DNA from: Tipula vernalis | Taxonomy: Eukaryota > Arthropoda > Insecta > Diptera > Tipulidae | DNA: 64,000 nt | NCBI GenBank assembly: GCA_958295665.1 | Contig: OY282558.1 | Span: 136,422,326 to 136,486,325 of the forward strand | Direction: 5' to 3' | Shown here: piece after piece, positions 31,581 to 42,639 of the stretch | How the letters are laid out: each line of letters begins with the position of its first letter | How positions within the stretch are numbered: the stretch's first letter is position 1 | Position numbers and translations under genes: made by a program | The notes under the pieces: generated by a model | Database searches by the model: none | Told to the model about the DNA's origin: nothing | The model's input: the letters and a program-made list of their open reading frames with translations, nothing else

Positions 31581-31990
31581 TTCATCCAATAGTATTAGGT
31601 CTGTATGGATAATTTCCATTGGTTTTTTTGGTGTTTCACTCAAGGTTAATTGTAGCTGCGGTGGCTGCCCGTCATATTTTGTTCGCTGGCAAATAACACA
31701 TTTATTTATGAACTCTCTTTATAGTGTGAAAAATAATACTTTTGCTTTAGTTTTTCGTAATTTTCAATTATTCCTCTGTGTTCATTTTCTAAATGTATAT
31801 GTTGTATTAATTCGATTTGCTTTTCTTTTTCTTGCACATCCGTTAAAAACGTTTTTGATCGCACTAAGTTAACCCTTTGGGTTTGTCCTCCGAGGTTTCG
31901 TAGAGATCATAGCTTTGTATGCTTCCATTAGATACCGGAAGCATTCTTCCGTAGTGTTTATGCAAGTGAGATGTCGGGTTCTCCCAAAAA
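31580..31990 (-). pseudogene. Inverted integrase zinc-finger segment
   Basis: The minus strand encodes IELIQHIHLENEHRGIIENY (HHCC finger His part), YYFSHYKE, then REFINKCVICQRTKYDGQ and LTLSETPKKPMEIIHTDL. It is the same integrase region as at 32050-32200 on the plus strand, which starts only at REFINKCDICQR. The two copies form an inverted repeat of about 135 bp separated by about 330 bp. The rest of the element reads on the plus strand. Confidence 0.8.
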
Positions 31991-32460
31991 CAATTTTCGC
32001 AGCTCCTCGCAAATGGCCGTTTTGATCCCACGCTTTCTAGGTAGAACACAAATGATTAGAGAGTTCATAAATAAATGTGATATTTGCCAGCGAACAATAT
32101 ATGACAGGCAGCTACCGCATCTACAATTAACCTTGAGTGAAACACCAAAAAAACCAATGGAAATTATCCATACAGACCTATTACTATTGGATGGAAAAGT
32201 ATTTCTCACGATAATCGACAAATTTAGTAAATTTTCGGTAGCATATTCATCAACAGGAAAAACTAGTAGCCGATTTAGAGATAGGAACTGGAAAAGACGT
32301 AAAAAATCTACTGGAAAAACATAATATCCAGTTACACGTTACTACACCATCTAATTCCACGGGAAACTCTCCAGTCGAGAGGTTACATTCTACACTCAAA
32401 GAATTATGTGAAAAGTGCATAAGAATAAAATTAAAAAACTCTTCCAGGTACCCCATGATG
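31991..32460 (+). pseudogene. Gypsy integrase, second part
   Basis: REFINKCDICQRT with the CxxC of the zinc finger, then the core from IIHTDLL (first catalytic Asp) through LTIIDKFSKFSVAY. A break near 32270 is followed by the HVTTPSNSTGNSPVERLHSTL segment with the catalytic Glu region (about 32335-32395). The stretch with the second Asp is missing. Confidence 0.75.
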
Positions 32461-32766
32461 TATACACAGGAAATCAAACTCAAGGATAATAAGGGGATGA
32501 TACCTCTAAAAATAGGAGACGCAAGAGTTTATAAAAACTACCTGAAAATGATTCACATAATACAACTTCAGCCATACGAAAACCTAATCGATGAAATTGA
32601 AAACCAAATGTCTCAGACAACCAACAAATCATCGACAAACGAATACACGAACATATTAAATAATAAAAGGATAATAATTCAACACAAACTTGATAATCTG
32701 AAGAAACTATATAAGGCATTGTTACCAAAAAGGACCAAAAGAGGCCTAATAAATGGTTTAGGAACT
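32455..32766 (+). pseudogene. Env protein, N-terminal part, cut by an insertion
   Basis: IGDARVYKNYLKMIHIIQL, a coiled-coil-like NNKRIIIQHKLDNLKKLYKALL, and a basic proteolytic cleavage-type motif followed by GLINGLG match the envelope of gypsy-type insect errantiviruses, placed after integrase as expected. The gene is interrupted exactly after 32766 by the 1.6-kb insert. Confidence 0.72.
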
Positions 32767-34385
32767 TGTTACGGTTGTCTACTCTAATATGAATTTGTTA
32801 TGCAGACAAATCGTTCAATAATTGCGTTTGGGGGGTGCGCTTCTGTAATCTTGGAAATTATAATATTTTGTTGTTGTTGTTATTGCAGAATTGGTACATA
32901 CAGAATACAAATAAATCTTTTTCTCATGAGTTCAATGAACTCGAGTTGGTGGTTTATTTACACAACTGTACACGATTATTTGGCTTATATATAGATTTAT
33001 TTGGGTGTTGCTCAGGTGGTAGTGGTAATTAGTCACAATTGGAGTATAAAAATCGTACAGTTATTACGTATGATTACTTTGAAACATATATACCAATCTG
33101 AATTTGTAAATAACATAGATTATTTATTAGTGCGTTATAAGATGAATCATTATATTTTATTTAGGTAGTATATGTTTACGTATTTTAAGTATATAATGAT
33201 ACATAGTAGTAGTAAGTAGAGGAAACAATTCTCGGTTACAAAAAAAAAAAAAAAAAATTTTTAAAATTTAAATAAAATAAAAATAATTGTTTCTGAGAGG
33301 CCACCGTGTCTAAATGGAAATAGCTTTTCATATCTAGTTGTGTTGTACATCGTTACATCGGTAAAAAATAAAAAAATAAAAAGTAACAAAAGACTGTATA
33401 TATGACAGTGGTTTATTAAGGGATAAATTTAATAGTGTCCGAAGTAATTAAAATTTCTTTGTAATCCTGTACGGATCTTTCGATAAATTTATTATATCCA
33501 CATTGTGGTGCAATTTATCAAGAAAGGAACGCGTTATAAGCAATAAATAATGGTATAAGATTGCGGGGCCTAAAATAATGGAGACTAAGCCGAATTAGCA
33601 TTATTGGAATAGAAATTGCATGCAAAGGGACGTCTCATCCGGATAAGTAGCGGTGTACTCATTATTATTTTTTTAGCAAAAGAAAACAATAATAATAATA
33701 ATGATGATAAAAGTTTTTGTGATATCATGTAAATTGGTCTCGAAATTTTCATGTTTTTTTGTTTTGGTATTCTGTAGTGATTAGCTATTTAATTTTATAA
33801 TTACATATTAAGAAATTTTTTTTTGAAAAATTATGTGGTCAATTTTTTTGATTGTTCTCAAATGAATATTAGAGTAATTTAAAAACTGTGCAAGTGCGTG
33901 TGTTAAAAGCAAGAAAAGAATTCTATTTCAGATATTTCTTCGTAAGGAGCCATAGGTACCTCTGGAGCTTTACGGGTGAGTTTTTTTTTATTAAATATTT
34001 ATTCCTACTAAATTGTTCGTAGTGTTTTGCGATCTCACACACACACACTTTCATCTAGCCACACTTGCCTAAAATATTCAGTTAAAAAAAAAAAAAAAAA
34101 GAAACTTTATTTTTGTAAGTTCTATATGTAAGATGCGTATTTTTGATTTTATTTGTTGGAAATAAAAAGCTATATGAGGCTATTATAATGTGGTAACCTA
34201 ATTCTATTAATTCAGTTGGTGATGTATTGGTCCGTAGGTCTTTGGAGAACCTACATCTTTGTTTTTTTTTTGAACACGTAATATTTTTGTTGTGCCTCAC
34301 GATACACATGGCGGCAAAGAACCTCCCACTTTCCTCTGAGTCTACCCGTTTAAAACGTGTTAGCCGCGCATGGAGGCGTGTAACA
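32767..34385. mobile_element. Candidate solo LTR, about 1.6 kb, with 4-bp target duplication
   Basis: Begins TGTTAC and ends GTAACA, with AACT at 32763-32766 and again at 34386-34389. Removing it rejoins the env frame exactly (GGA ACT CTC ATC). TG...CA ends and a 4-bp duplication fit a Ty3/gypsy solo LTR, though 1.6 kb is long. The interior is AT-rich, with A-runs at 33240-33257 and 34085-34100, and no gene. A non-autonomous DNA element with 6-bp inverted ends is the alternative. Confidence 0.55.
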
Positions 34386-34942
34386 AACTCTCATCAAAGA
34401 TCTCACAGGAAAGCTCGATAAGCAGGATTTTATAGATATACAAAAAGCTATAAATAAAATAAACGAAAGCGAAGATATACTCAATAATAAAATAAATAAA
34501 CAAATTTTCATAAACAACCAATTAATCACAATGATGTGGGACGTTGAAGAATTCGTCAACACAACTCTCACACGACTACAATTTGAAAACAGACATCCTA
34601 CATAAAAATATGGATGAAATTTTAGACATAATAACGTTTTCACAACAACAATTATTTTCAAAACATTTACTGACACAAAATGAAACAACGTACGTACTAA
34701 ATTTACTCAGACAGGACGGCATACGCATACAAAATGACAATCTCATTTACAGCCTATTACAGCTTAAAGGGTTCTATGATAGCAATAAACTAATTTTTAT
34801 TATCAGAATACCAATTTTCAATAATGAAAATTTTGCAATATATCAAATAAAAACTATACCATTTAACAACCAAACCCGCATGACCTTCCGCAGAATAGGA
34901 TCTGGAGTCTTTCTGGAAAAATGTTCACACCCTGTAAGGTGA
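34386..34942 (+). pseudogene. Env protein, middle part after the insertion
   Basis: Resumes in frame with LIKDLTGKLDKQDF and QKAINKINESEDI (about 34390-34470). After a frame break near 34590 it continues as 34600-34942 with ITFSQQQLFSKHLL and LKGFYDSNKLIFIIRIP, typical of the transmembrane subunit ectodomain of errantivirus env. It ends before any membrane anchor, at the junction with LINE sequence. Confidence 0.7.
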
Positions 34943-34949
34943 GATGCGC

Positions 34950-35470
34950 TATTAGCTCTTTCAAACCTTTTAAATCCACTGTTAGCTATATTCCGAAACT
35001 CTAGAAGAAAGTAAATGTGGTCTTTATATCAAAAGGAGCGGATCGCCCGGACTCCCAGCCCAAGGAATATCGGCCAATTAGCCTCACATCGTATAGTTTT
35101 TGAAGATGATGGAAAAAATCTCCTGGATTATCAAACACAAACACATGTACCAATGAAAGAAATTGTTTTTTTTGCCTTTGTGGACATTGAGGGGGCGTTT
35201 GATAGAGATGGATCGATAGAGAGGGCAGTAATGGAAAAGAATGTTCAGCTTTCTACAATTAGGCGAATCCGCTCCATGCTGGCATAAACGGCCAGATTAG
35301 GTGGCAAGACAGTAACTGTCAGGACCGTAAAGGGTGGTCCCGAAGAAGGCGTACGGTCTCCTCTTTTATGGTCATTGGTTATTGACAGACTACTGGTCCT
35401 TCTGAGTAGCCATAGGTTTGATGTCGATGGCTAAGCGGATGATGTCGCAATTTTTCGAACTCAAGGACGA
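34950..35470 (+). pseudogene. LINE RT fragment (R1/LOA-like)
   Basis: IGQLASHRIVF, then FFAFVDIEGAFDRDGSIERA, the RT motif with catalytic Asp. TVKGGPEEGVRSPLLWSLVIDRLL follows, and the ADDVAIF box, whose first Tyr codon is a stop (about 35431). The DIEGAF and GVxSPLLW patterns are typical of R1/LOA-clade LINEs. Confidence 0.75.
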
Positions 35471-36839
35471 CAAAAATCTCAAAAATTTTACTTACGTAAA
35501 AGAAAGTAATAATGAGGCTATATAAAATCGTTTGTCCGCAGAAAATAAATCGAATATATTGGTGGCCCTCAAAGCAATTTGGGTTGAGAACCACTGAAGC
35601 AGCATCGTATGTTTCTGGCTAATAGAAACTAATAGCAAAAAAAAATCTTTAGATTAGTGCTCACATGTAAAAGCTCAACATTTTAAAAATTTACCTTCAG
35701 TAATATGTTCATTGGTTTGTTTATTTCAAAAACCAAGCAAAATAATAAAATCAGCATTAATAATTTTTCAGCCGCAAACTATACAAACCATTTTGGTTTA
35801 CCAACTTATATGCATATAGTAGAAGCACAACACAAAAGCTCCAACGAAACATCAACCTATGAAATTACGATAATGAATAGACAAAACTTTGTTTTTTTTT
35901 TACATCGGACACAAGTTTCCGTAGTTACCGTACATACCACCTTGTAGTTAGACAAATTAATTAATTTTCATTTTAAAAAAAATTGTTGTTTCCTTCTTCT
36001 TAGCTTTCTAAAAATTTTGAATATTTTCTGGTCTTCCGAACGATAAAAAATCATATTTTTTTTTTGTATGTATGTAAGTCTACCATTCCATCCGTGCATA
36101 ATTACCATTCATAATTTTTTAGACCAAAAAACTGCTTTATGGCAATTTTTAGCTGTTTTACGAATATAACACGGAAGTCAGTCGTAAAGGATGTGAATAC
36201 TAAAAAAAAAAAAATCTTAAAGCGTTTATCATGTCGCAAAAACGTCACCTCCACCTCATCTAAATTACTTTGGCACATAAGTAAGTGGAAATGGAAAACA
36301 AAATTGAAATTTGAAAATAATAACGATATAATTTTCCATACACATTTAGCAGATGGGTACCGAAACAAAGACAAAAAATTCAATCATCAAAATCCAATAC
36401 GAATGTATGTATTGTATATGTATGAATGTACTAGGGGCTATAGTGTGGAACCATTAAAAATGTTGCCGAATTGAATTCGAATTGTGTGCACACACAAACA
36501 AGAAATGAAGACATTTAAATTGGCGGTATTTCAATTGTTTGAAAACGTGCCAAATGAATATATGTAAATGTTTGCGTTGGGAAGGAATGAATATCGCAAC
36601 ACTTCGATGAAAAATTATTCACGGTAATAAAGTATCGTCTGTTTTGTCGTAAACATTTCAGTACTTCTACAGAATATAAATGATCGAGTATCAAAGTCAC
36701 AAGAACATAAATTTCCATAGCTGAGCAGCAGGAGAGCATCAAGCGCTATTGCTTTCTTCATTAAACCTTACTACATGGGGCAAACGGTTTAATTCATAGC
36801 AATAAAATCATTTATCGTGAAAGTAATTTTGCCAAAGAA
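35471..36839. other. Non-coding DNA with an hAT-like terminus
   Basis: GGGTTGAGAACCACTG at 35581-35596 is the complement of CAGTGGTTCTCAACCC, a typical hAT end, and the 100 bp before it may be the body of a hAT-derived MITE. The open frames at 35705-35947 and 36139-36474 show no motif I recognise. No gene called. Confidence 0.45.
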
Positions 36840-37020
36840 AGGATAACTCCTAACTTTAAGAAAGGAGAGAATATCTGCGAGAAATATCGCGAAATCTCTG
36901 CTACCAAGCAAACAAAATACTAAAAATATTGGGCCCTGTGATCGATACTCCTTAACTTTATGTTGGAAAATATTTTTCGTAACAGTGAAACGCCTCAGGG
37001 TAACATCTTATACTAAGGTG
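36840..37020 (+). pseudogene. Possible LINE RT scrap (RTE-like)
   Basis: NFKKGENICEKYREISA (about 36857-36905) looks like the motif PIxKKGDxxxCxNYRGIS of RTE/jockey-type RTs. Followed by SETPQGNI. Too short for more. Confidence 0.3.
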
Positions 37021-37216
37021 CTGGGTGTGTTGACCGTTTATGGCGAATTATAAATTGGTTTATACTCAAACGTTGCAACTATGTAGAAACCATCAACTGT
37101 CTCTAGTTTACCTCCACGCGGTAGCAGCTGGGCAACGTTTGTTTGGCATTTTTAATGTATCACAACGGCTGAACTTCTAGAGGCGAGTGTAATAACACTA
37201 TAAACAACAAAACGCA

Positions 37217-38812
37217 ATGGATAAAACAAACAAGGAAATTAATACCCTAGGTGGCAGACCTGATGTTCAGGAAAATACACTCTCTCCGGAGGTCGGTTCC
37301 ATGGATTCTAGGGGGGGGGGGGCAAACATTGCTCCAAGCGATATCAATGTTCAAAAGAGTAACGAGGAACAACTTTCATTCCCCCTTTGGAATTCCCCAT
37401 CCATTACAATCAGATCACCAATACAAAAAATATTTGCAACCAACGCCATCTCCACTGAAAAAGTAACTTCATTATCAGAACAAATTCCGAGTGCATCAAC
37501 AAATATTATAAACAGCGAGGAGCTGAAAAAATGGAGAAACTAATCGCGCAGCTGAGCAATGAAGTTGCTGAACTTAAGAGAGAAAACTCTAGTCTATAGT
37601 CATCAAGAAAAATAAAAAGCAAAACATTATTAATAGATTCACGGATTGGGATCTCTTCAGAGAAAAACTGGAAGAGCTAGTTGAATTAAAAGTTAGTATT
37701 AAAAGTAATGAAGAATTGGAACAACAAACAAACAATTTCATTAAATACACTCGTATGGCTGCCAGCCTGAGGCAAGGAGAATATGGCATCTCACCAGAAA
37801 TACCGCTGACAAAACCACCTTCAATCGAATAAGTAACAAAGTCAATAGGGTAATCAAAAGCTTCAAACAGGAATGCTTCGACAACTACTTAAGCAGGCTA
37901 GGTCCAGAAATTATTAAGGACTACTCGTTATGGAAAGCAACCAGAAAATTTAAAGGACCTGCAGTTCGAGTACCACCTATAAGAAATGCTCAAGGCAATT
38001 GGGTTCGACATGACAAAGAAAAAGCGAAACACTTTGCTCAACACCTAGCAACAGTGTTTCAACCCCATGACATTCAATCCAACATTGACGTAACACCTGT
38101 CTATCAACCAAATCAGGATTTTTAAAGGGTCACGCCAATGGAAATTGCTGAAGAAATCGACAAAAGTCTTAGCCAAAAAAAGGCACCAGGAATTGATAAA
38201 ATATCACCAGGTCTATTCAAGGAACTTCCACGCAAAGCAATCATCAGGATCAAATACTTATTTAATGCCTGTATGAGATTGAAGTATGTACCCAAATGCT
38301 TCAAAACGGCCCAAATAATTATGTTGAAGAAACCAGGTAAACCAGATGAAGAATTAACACCATACAGACCAATTTCACTGCTTCCGACCTTATCAAAGCT
38401 GTTTGAAAAACTACTACTAAAACGTTTAAAGCCAATGGTAAACGTTCCTGATTTTCAATTTGGATTTAGGAATAACCACTCCACAATAAATCAAGCACAT
38501 CAAATAACTACGGTAATAGAGCAAGCGTTAGAAGAAAAGGAATATTGCCCCGCCGTATTTCTGAATGTATCTCAGGCCTTTGATAGGGTTTGGCATGAGG
38601 GATTGACATTCAAGATGAGCAAAATGCTACCACAAAATTATTGCCAGCTGCTTGAATCATATCTCTCTCATCGCCAATTCAGAGTCATCCATGAAGAAAC
38701 ATGTTCTGACTTTTATCCAACGCCTCAGGTTTTCGCCTATACGCAGATAATAGCCTGGACATTCTATATGTATGTAGATGATGATATGAGGCGTTTGATG
38801 AATGAAGTATAA
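37217..38812 (+). pseudogene. Jockey-type LINE with internal deletions
   Basis: ORF1 N-terminal part 37217-37545, with a run of ten or more G at about 37313-37322. The endonuclease is missing. The ORF2 linker at 37590-38120 shows FTDWDLFREKLEELV, SLWKATRKFKGPAVRVPPIRN and KAKHFAQHL. The RT at 38138-38812 has KKAPGIDKISPGLFKELP, YRPISLLPTLSKLFEKLLLKRL and FGFRNNHSTINQ, then LNVSQAFDRVWHEGL. The QGSVLGP-to-YADD stretch is deleted, leaving YVDDD. Same family type as the element at 23.6-26.1 kb. Confidence 0.82.
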
Positions 38813-39049
38813 TTCAAATTTTGTAAAAATCATCTTGAAAAAAACTCAACAGAAATGGTTTGCGAAAAACTTCAGCTCAAACAACAAAAGCTTGGTTTCA
38901 ACGGTCCTAGTTTACCATAACTAAGGAGGATAGGCAGAACGTGCGTATTTTTTTCATGGGTCGGCGGCGAAATTTTTGAGCTGCTACAAAATTTATTTGA
39001 AGGATAAAATCTCATTCTCTCTCTATGTAAAACCCAACCCAGGTCCTGG

Positions 39050-39300
39050 TTTTGTTTATTTGTGTGTCTCAAAACTGGAACCGAGGAATCATTCGTAGAT
39101 TTTTTCATTCGCGACATTTTAGTTCTACACACTCCCCATGATAGTGGTCGGATGGCACCGTTACAAAAAACGAATCCAACATTCGAAGGATTCGTTCAAA
39201 TTGCTATAGACTGCGAATCAACGAAAAGAACATGCAAACATGCAATAAAAAGTGTAGGTACAAACGTTGCAGAAGTAAATCAAGTAGGGTTACGTCAATT
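39050..39300 (+). pseudogene. Possible gypsy gag fragment
   Basis: FIRDILVLHTPHDSGRMAPL and PTFEGFVQIAIDCESTKRTC resemble the gag region of K02A2.6-like gypsy elements just before the zinc knuckles. Weak. It could belong with the gypsy pol remnant at 42.6-44.1 kb, split by the LINE between them. Confidence 0.35.
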
Positions 39301-39589
39301 CAACAGAAAAATCGAAATCATAAATCATCAAATTCAAGGAAGCATAATTTTGGTAGTCCAAAAATAAAATCGTCCCGGATTGGTTAAGCTAAGCCAAGGC
39401 ACCGGCGGCTCAGTCTAAAAATTAGCTTAGTTTCTAACGGTGTATCCGGATATCTAGCACCCATTGGATTATGTAGCCTTATCTGTGCATCGCAGATTTT
39501 TGCACAGATGGAAAATTTTTCTCCGCTACTCATGGGATTCGTATGGAAGATCTTCATAAACACATAAAGGCCGGCACTCTTAAAAATCG

Positions 39590-42500
39590 GTAAACTATGA
39601 CTGGAGGGATATCGACTTCTAAGCCCCATTCTGAAAGCCCAAATATGAAGCGTGACATAAGCAAAAATATTGCTAGTCCCTCTAAAACAACTCATGTGGG
39701 AGCATTGACCGATAGGTCTAGATCACAAACAGCAGTAATTAAGAAGGAAATAATCTCGCATTCAGCCAGTCCCTCTGAATCTTTGGGAAAGGACAAAAGT
39801 TTTAACAAAACTGAGCCGTAAGGGGGCATTGAAAACGCTTTCGAGGCTGAAGGGAATACAGTTGGCAGATCGGACGGTTAAAGAAAAGAAAATTTTGGCT
39901 CGGGCTAAAATGGTTACTAGCAATAAACAGGGTGGTCCCTCTGGAAGTTCTTAACCCAAAAGGCAGAGAGACCAGCTGATTGTTGCGGTGATACACAGGG
40001 CGCAGAGAAACGGGAGTATTATACCCTTCAACTGGGGGAAGGTAGAGGTGGCTTTAGCTGTAAACTTCCTAAGGTAATATGGGGTAGCCTATGTCGAGCA
40101 AAGTCTGCTCTCTTTACAGGAAGCGGCAGAGAGCCTGGGTGAGGAGATCACGGGCTTGGATCCCTGCGAAACTGAGCGATCCAAGAGATGTTTCAGAGAT
40201 GCTCCGAATGGAAAATTCGAATCTTCCCACCTCCAATTAGAAGATGGCTTAGGGATATTACAGTAAAAGGCTACAAAAGGATGAGGCAGATAAGTCTGGG
40301 GCTGCACCGGTAGGAGGTGTGACCCTGGATGATATCCTACCTGGTGGTGATGGCCCGTTGGTGGGAGGGTATTGAAACACTCTCGCTGAAGGACACCATA
40401 TGGACTCCAGGAGGGCTCGGTGTCAGACTCACTTTTGAGCTTGGAATCCGACAAGACGATTGTGGAGGCGATGTTGTAGTTTGATGCTGTTGTAGGTAGC
40501 CTCGGCGGCTCTTTTGCTCAAAACTCAAGCTGATGGAGTTGATATTGTCCTGATCCAGGAGCCATGGCTCATTGGGGACCTGGTTATGGAACTCAGGGCT
40601 CCAAACTATAAAGGAAGGTAAGAATCCTTTATAACTAACGGTTTAAAACTCTGGCTTACATCAGCCATCTACAAAATGACGATGACGACATACCACCTGC
40701 AAATCTTAGAGGTGCTTTAATGGATGCTCAAAAGCTAAAACACCACATAATATGGGGAAGTACGGGTACAAAGGAGAGAGGTGAGTTACTCCTTAATATT
40801 ATCCTTAGTACTAACCGTCAAATATGTAAGTTTGAAGGTAAGCCCACTTTATGACTAAACTCAGACAAGAGGTGCTAGATATCACGCTTGTTTCAGATTT
40901 TATTAAGGATAGTTTGGTGAATTGGAAAGTGTCTGAAGACCGCTTCCTTTCTGATTACTGCTATCTTCAGTATGAACTGGTAACGGAAGCCACAAATAGG
41001 GCTTAGTTTAGAAACACTGGAGGAAAACCGGATGGGATACCTTCAGAACCATTCTAAGTAGCCCATCACCACTACCGGTTCCAAACCCCCTCTATCTAGA
41101 TAGGAGCTGGATAACTTAGTAGACAAGCTATCTGATGCTTTTCAAGTAGCTATATTGAGAGCATCTTCTCTGAGTAGAGCTTTAGGTAAACAAAGGTAAC
41201 CTTGGTGGTCATCGATTGGATGGTTCTTATACCACAACTAGTGCTGAATCTTCGGAGTTTCTACTCATAACCATTACTACTGTGTTACTAATGCTCTGAA
41301 CTGGCACCTAAAATGCCGAGTGCTTTTATGGGTTCAGGCGTTGAAAGTCAGCTGAACTTGATGGCTTTATTCCTGCGAATGTTCAGCAAGTCATTGACTT
41401 GAATCTACCCTGGCTGGAAGTTATCTTCAGAGGCACCCTGGAATTTTACCATATTTCAAGGTAATGTTATAAGTAATATTAATATCTAAGGCCGGAAAAA
41501 GCTATCATTGCTATCCCAAAGACCTTAGGCCTGTAAGCTTAAGCTCTTTTCTATTAAAGAATTTGGAAAGGGAAATAGAAGCTCATGTTAGAGGATTTAT
41601 TGGGCCGCCTAGGTGGTTTAAATCTCTACATGCGTACTGTAAAGTGAGGTCGGTAGAAACCGCCCTACACTCCCGGATTTGTACTATTGAGAAATCCCTG
41701 GAATTTAAGGAATACTCCTTGGTAACATTTCTGGATATAGAAGGAGCCTTTAGCAACGTTAAACCGGTGGCAAGAACTTAGGCTTTGTAGAGTATAGGTG
41801 TGGATATATCGCTTGTTGGTTGAATAGATCAAATAGTAAGATGCTGGATCGTGAAGGCTAAGCTTAACGGTTCCTTCATTAGGAGATTTGTAGGTATGGG
41901 ACACCGCAAGTTGAAGTCTTATATCCCATAATTTGAAACTACAGGGGCAAGGTTTCAAGGTGGTTGCTTATGAGGATGAAGTTGCTATTGGTGTCTTTGG
42001 TAAGTATCGTTGTACCTTAAGAGAACTTTACTGATAAAGCAACATATCTGGGTGTTATTTTGGACAGTAAACTTAGCTGGAAGCCTTATATTATACAAAC
42101 GGTAAAGAAAGCTACAATAGCGCTATACTCCTGTACAAACGGTATTGGAAAAAGATGGGGTCTTGAATCCCCCACATCGTATACGGGCTCTATACCACAG
42201 TGATAAGGTCCATACTATTATTATACTAGTACCACCGATCACAAGATTTCATTACCATCTTTTGAGCGCAGGTTTCGTTCTGATATTCCTTCCATACAGG
42301 ACTGTCTGAGTGAAGAGATGTTTAGCCCTGTAGTTTTGAACTTTTTCACGGATGGTTCAAAAATGGATAGTAGTAACCTCTCATTTCCGTCCGACTATTG
42401 CAGCATTTTTCCGGCTAAATTAATTGAGAAAATGAAGACCGTCAGGCCGGTATTAAAACACTACGATCTTATTTCTTTAAGTCAAAGGTAGCCCAAAGCT

Positions 42501-42610
42501 GGCTCTCATCTCTTAACAAGATGGCAGATTAGTTCAAAATCCACTTAACGTGGGTGCCAGGGAAGAAACTGTAATGTACCTAATCTTCACTGATTCCATC
42601 TAGCATTAAG
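39590..42610 (+). pseudogene. LOA/R1-like LINE, very degenerate
   Basis: An ORF1-like Ser/Lys-rich start lies at 39597-39821, with further ORF1 text at 39940-40060 (IVAVIHRAQRNGSI). The endonuclease starts around 40505 with GVDIVLIQEPWLIGDLV. RT pieces include SSFLLKNLEREIEAHVRGFI (41540-41600) and LVTFLDIEGAFSNV (about 41719-41760). An RNase H piece with FFTDGSKMDS lies near 42344-42375. EPWLIG and DIEGAF are typical for the LOA/R1 group. Dozens of stops. Confidence 0.7.
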
Positions 42611-42639
42611 TAGATGGAAATTATTAGGAGCTCCCCTCC

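Larger units (their letters stand above)
29434..34942 (+). mobile_element. Errantivirus-like gypsy element (gag, pol, env), rearranged
   Basis: Gag end, protease, RT, RNase H start, integrase and env follow in order on the plus strand. A segment near 31.6-32.0 kb is inverted. Env is split at 32766 by a 1.6-kb insert and resumes at 34386. No LTRs were found, so both ends are truncated. After env (34942) the sequence switches to LINE. This is an old endogenous copy of an insect retrovirus-like element. Confidence 0.8.

Noticed and set aside
36139..36474. 111-codon Lys/Asn-rich open frame
   Set aside because: Low-complexity composition, an A-run inside, no recognisable family.
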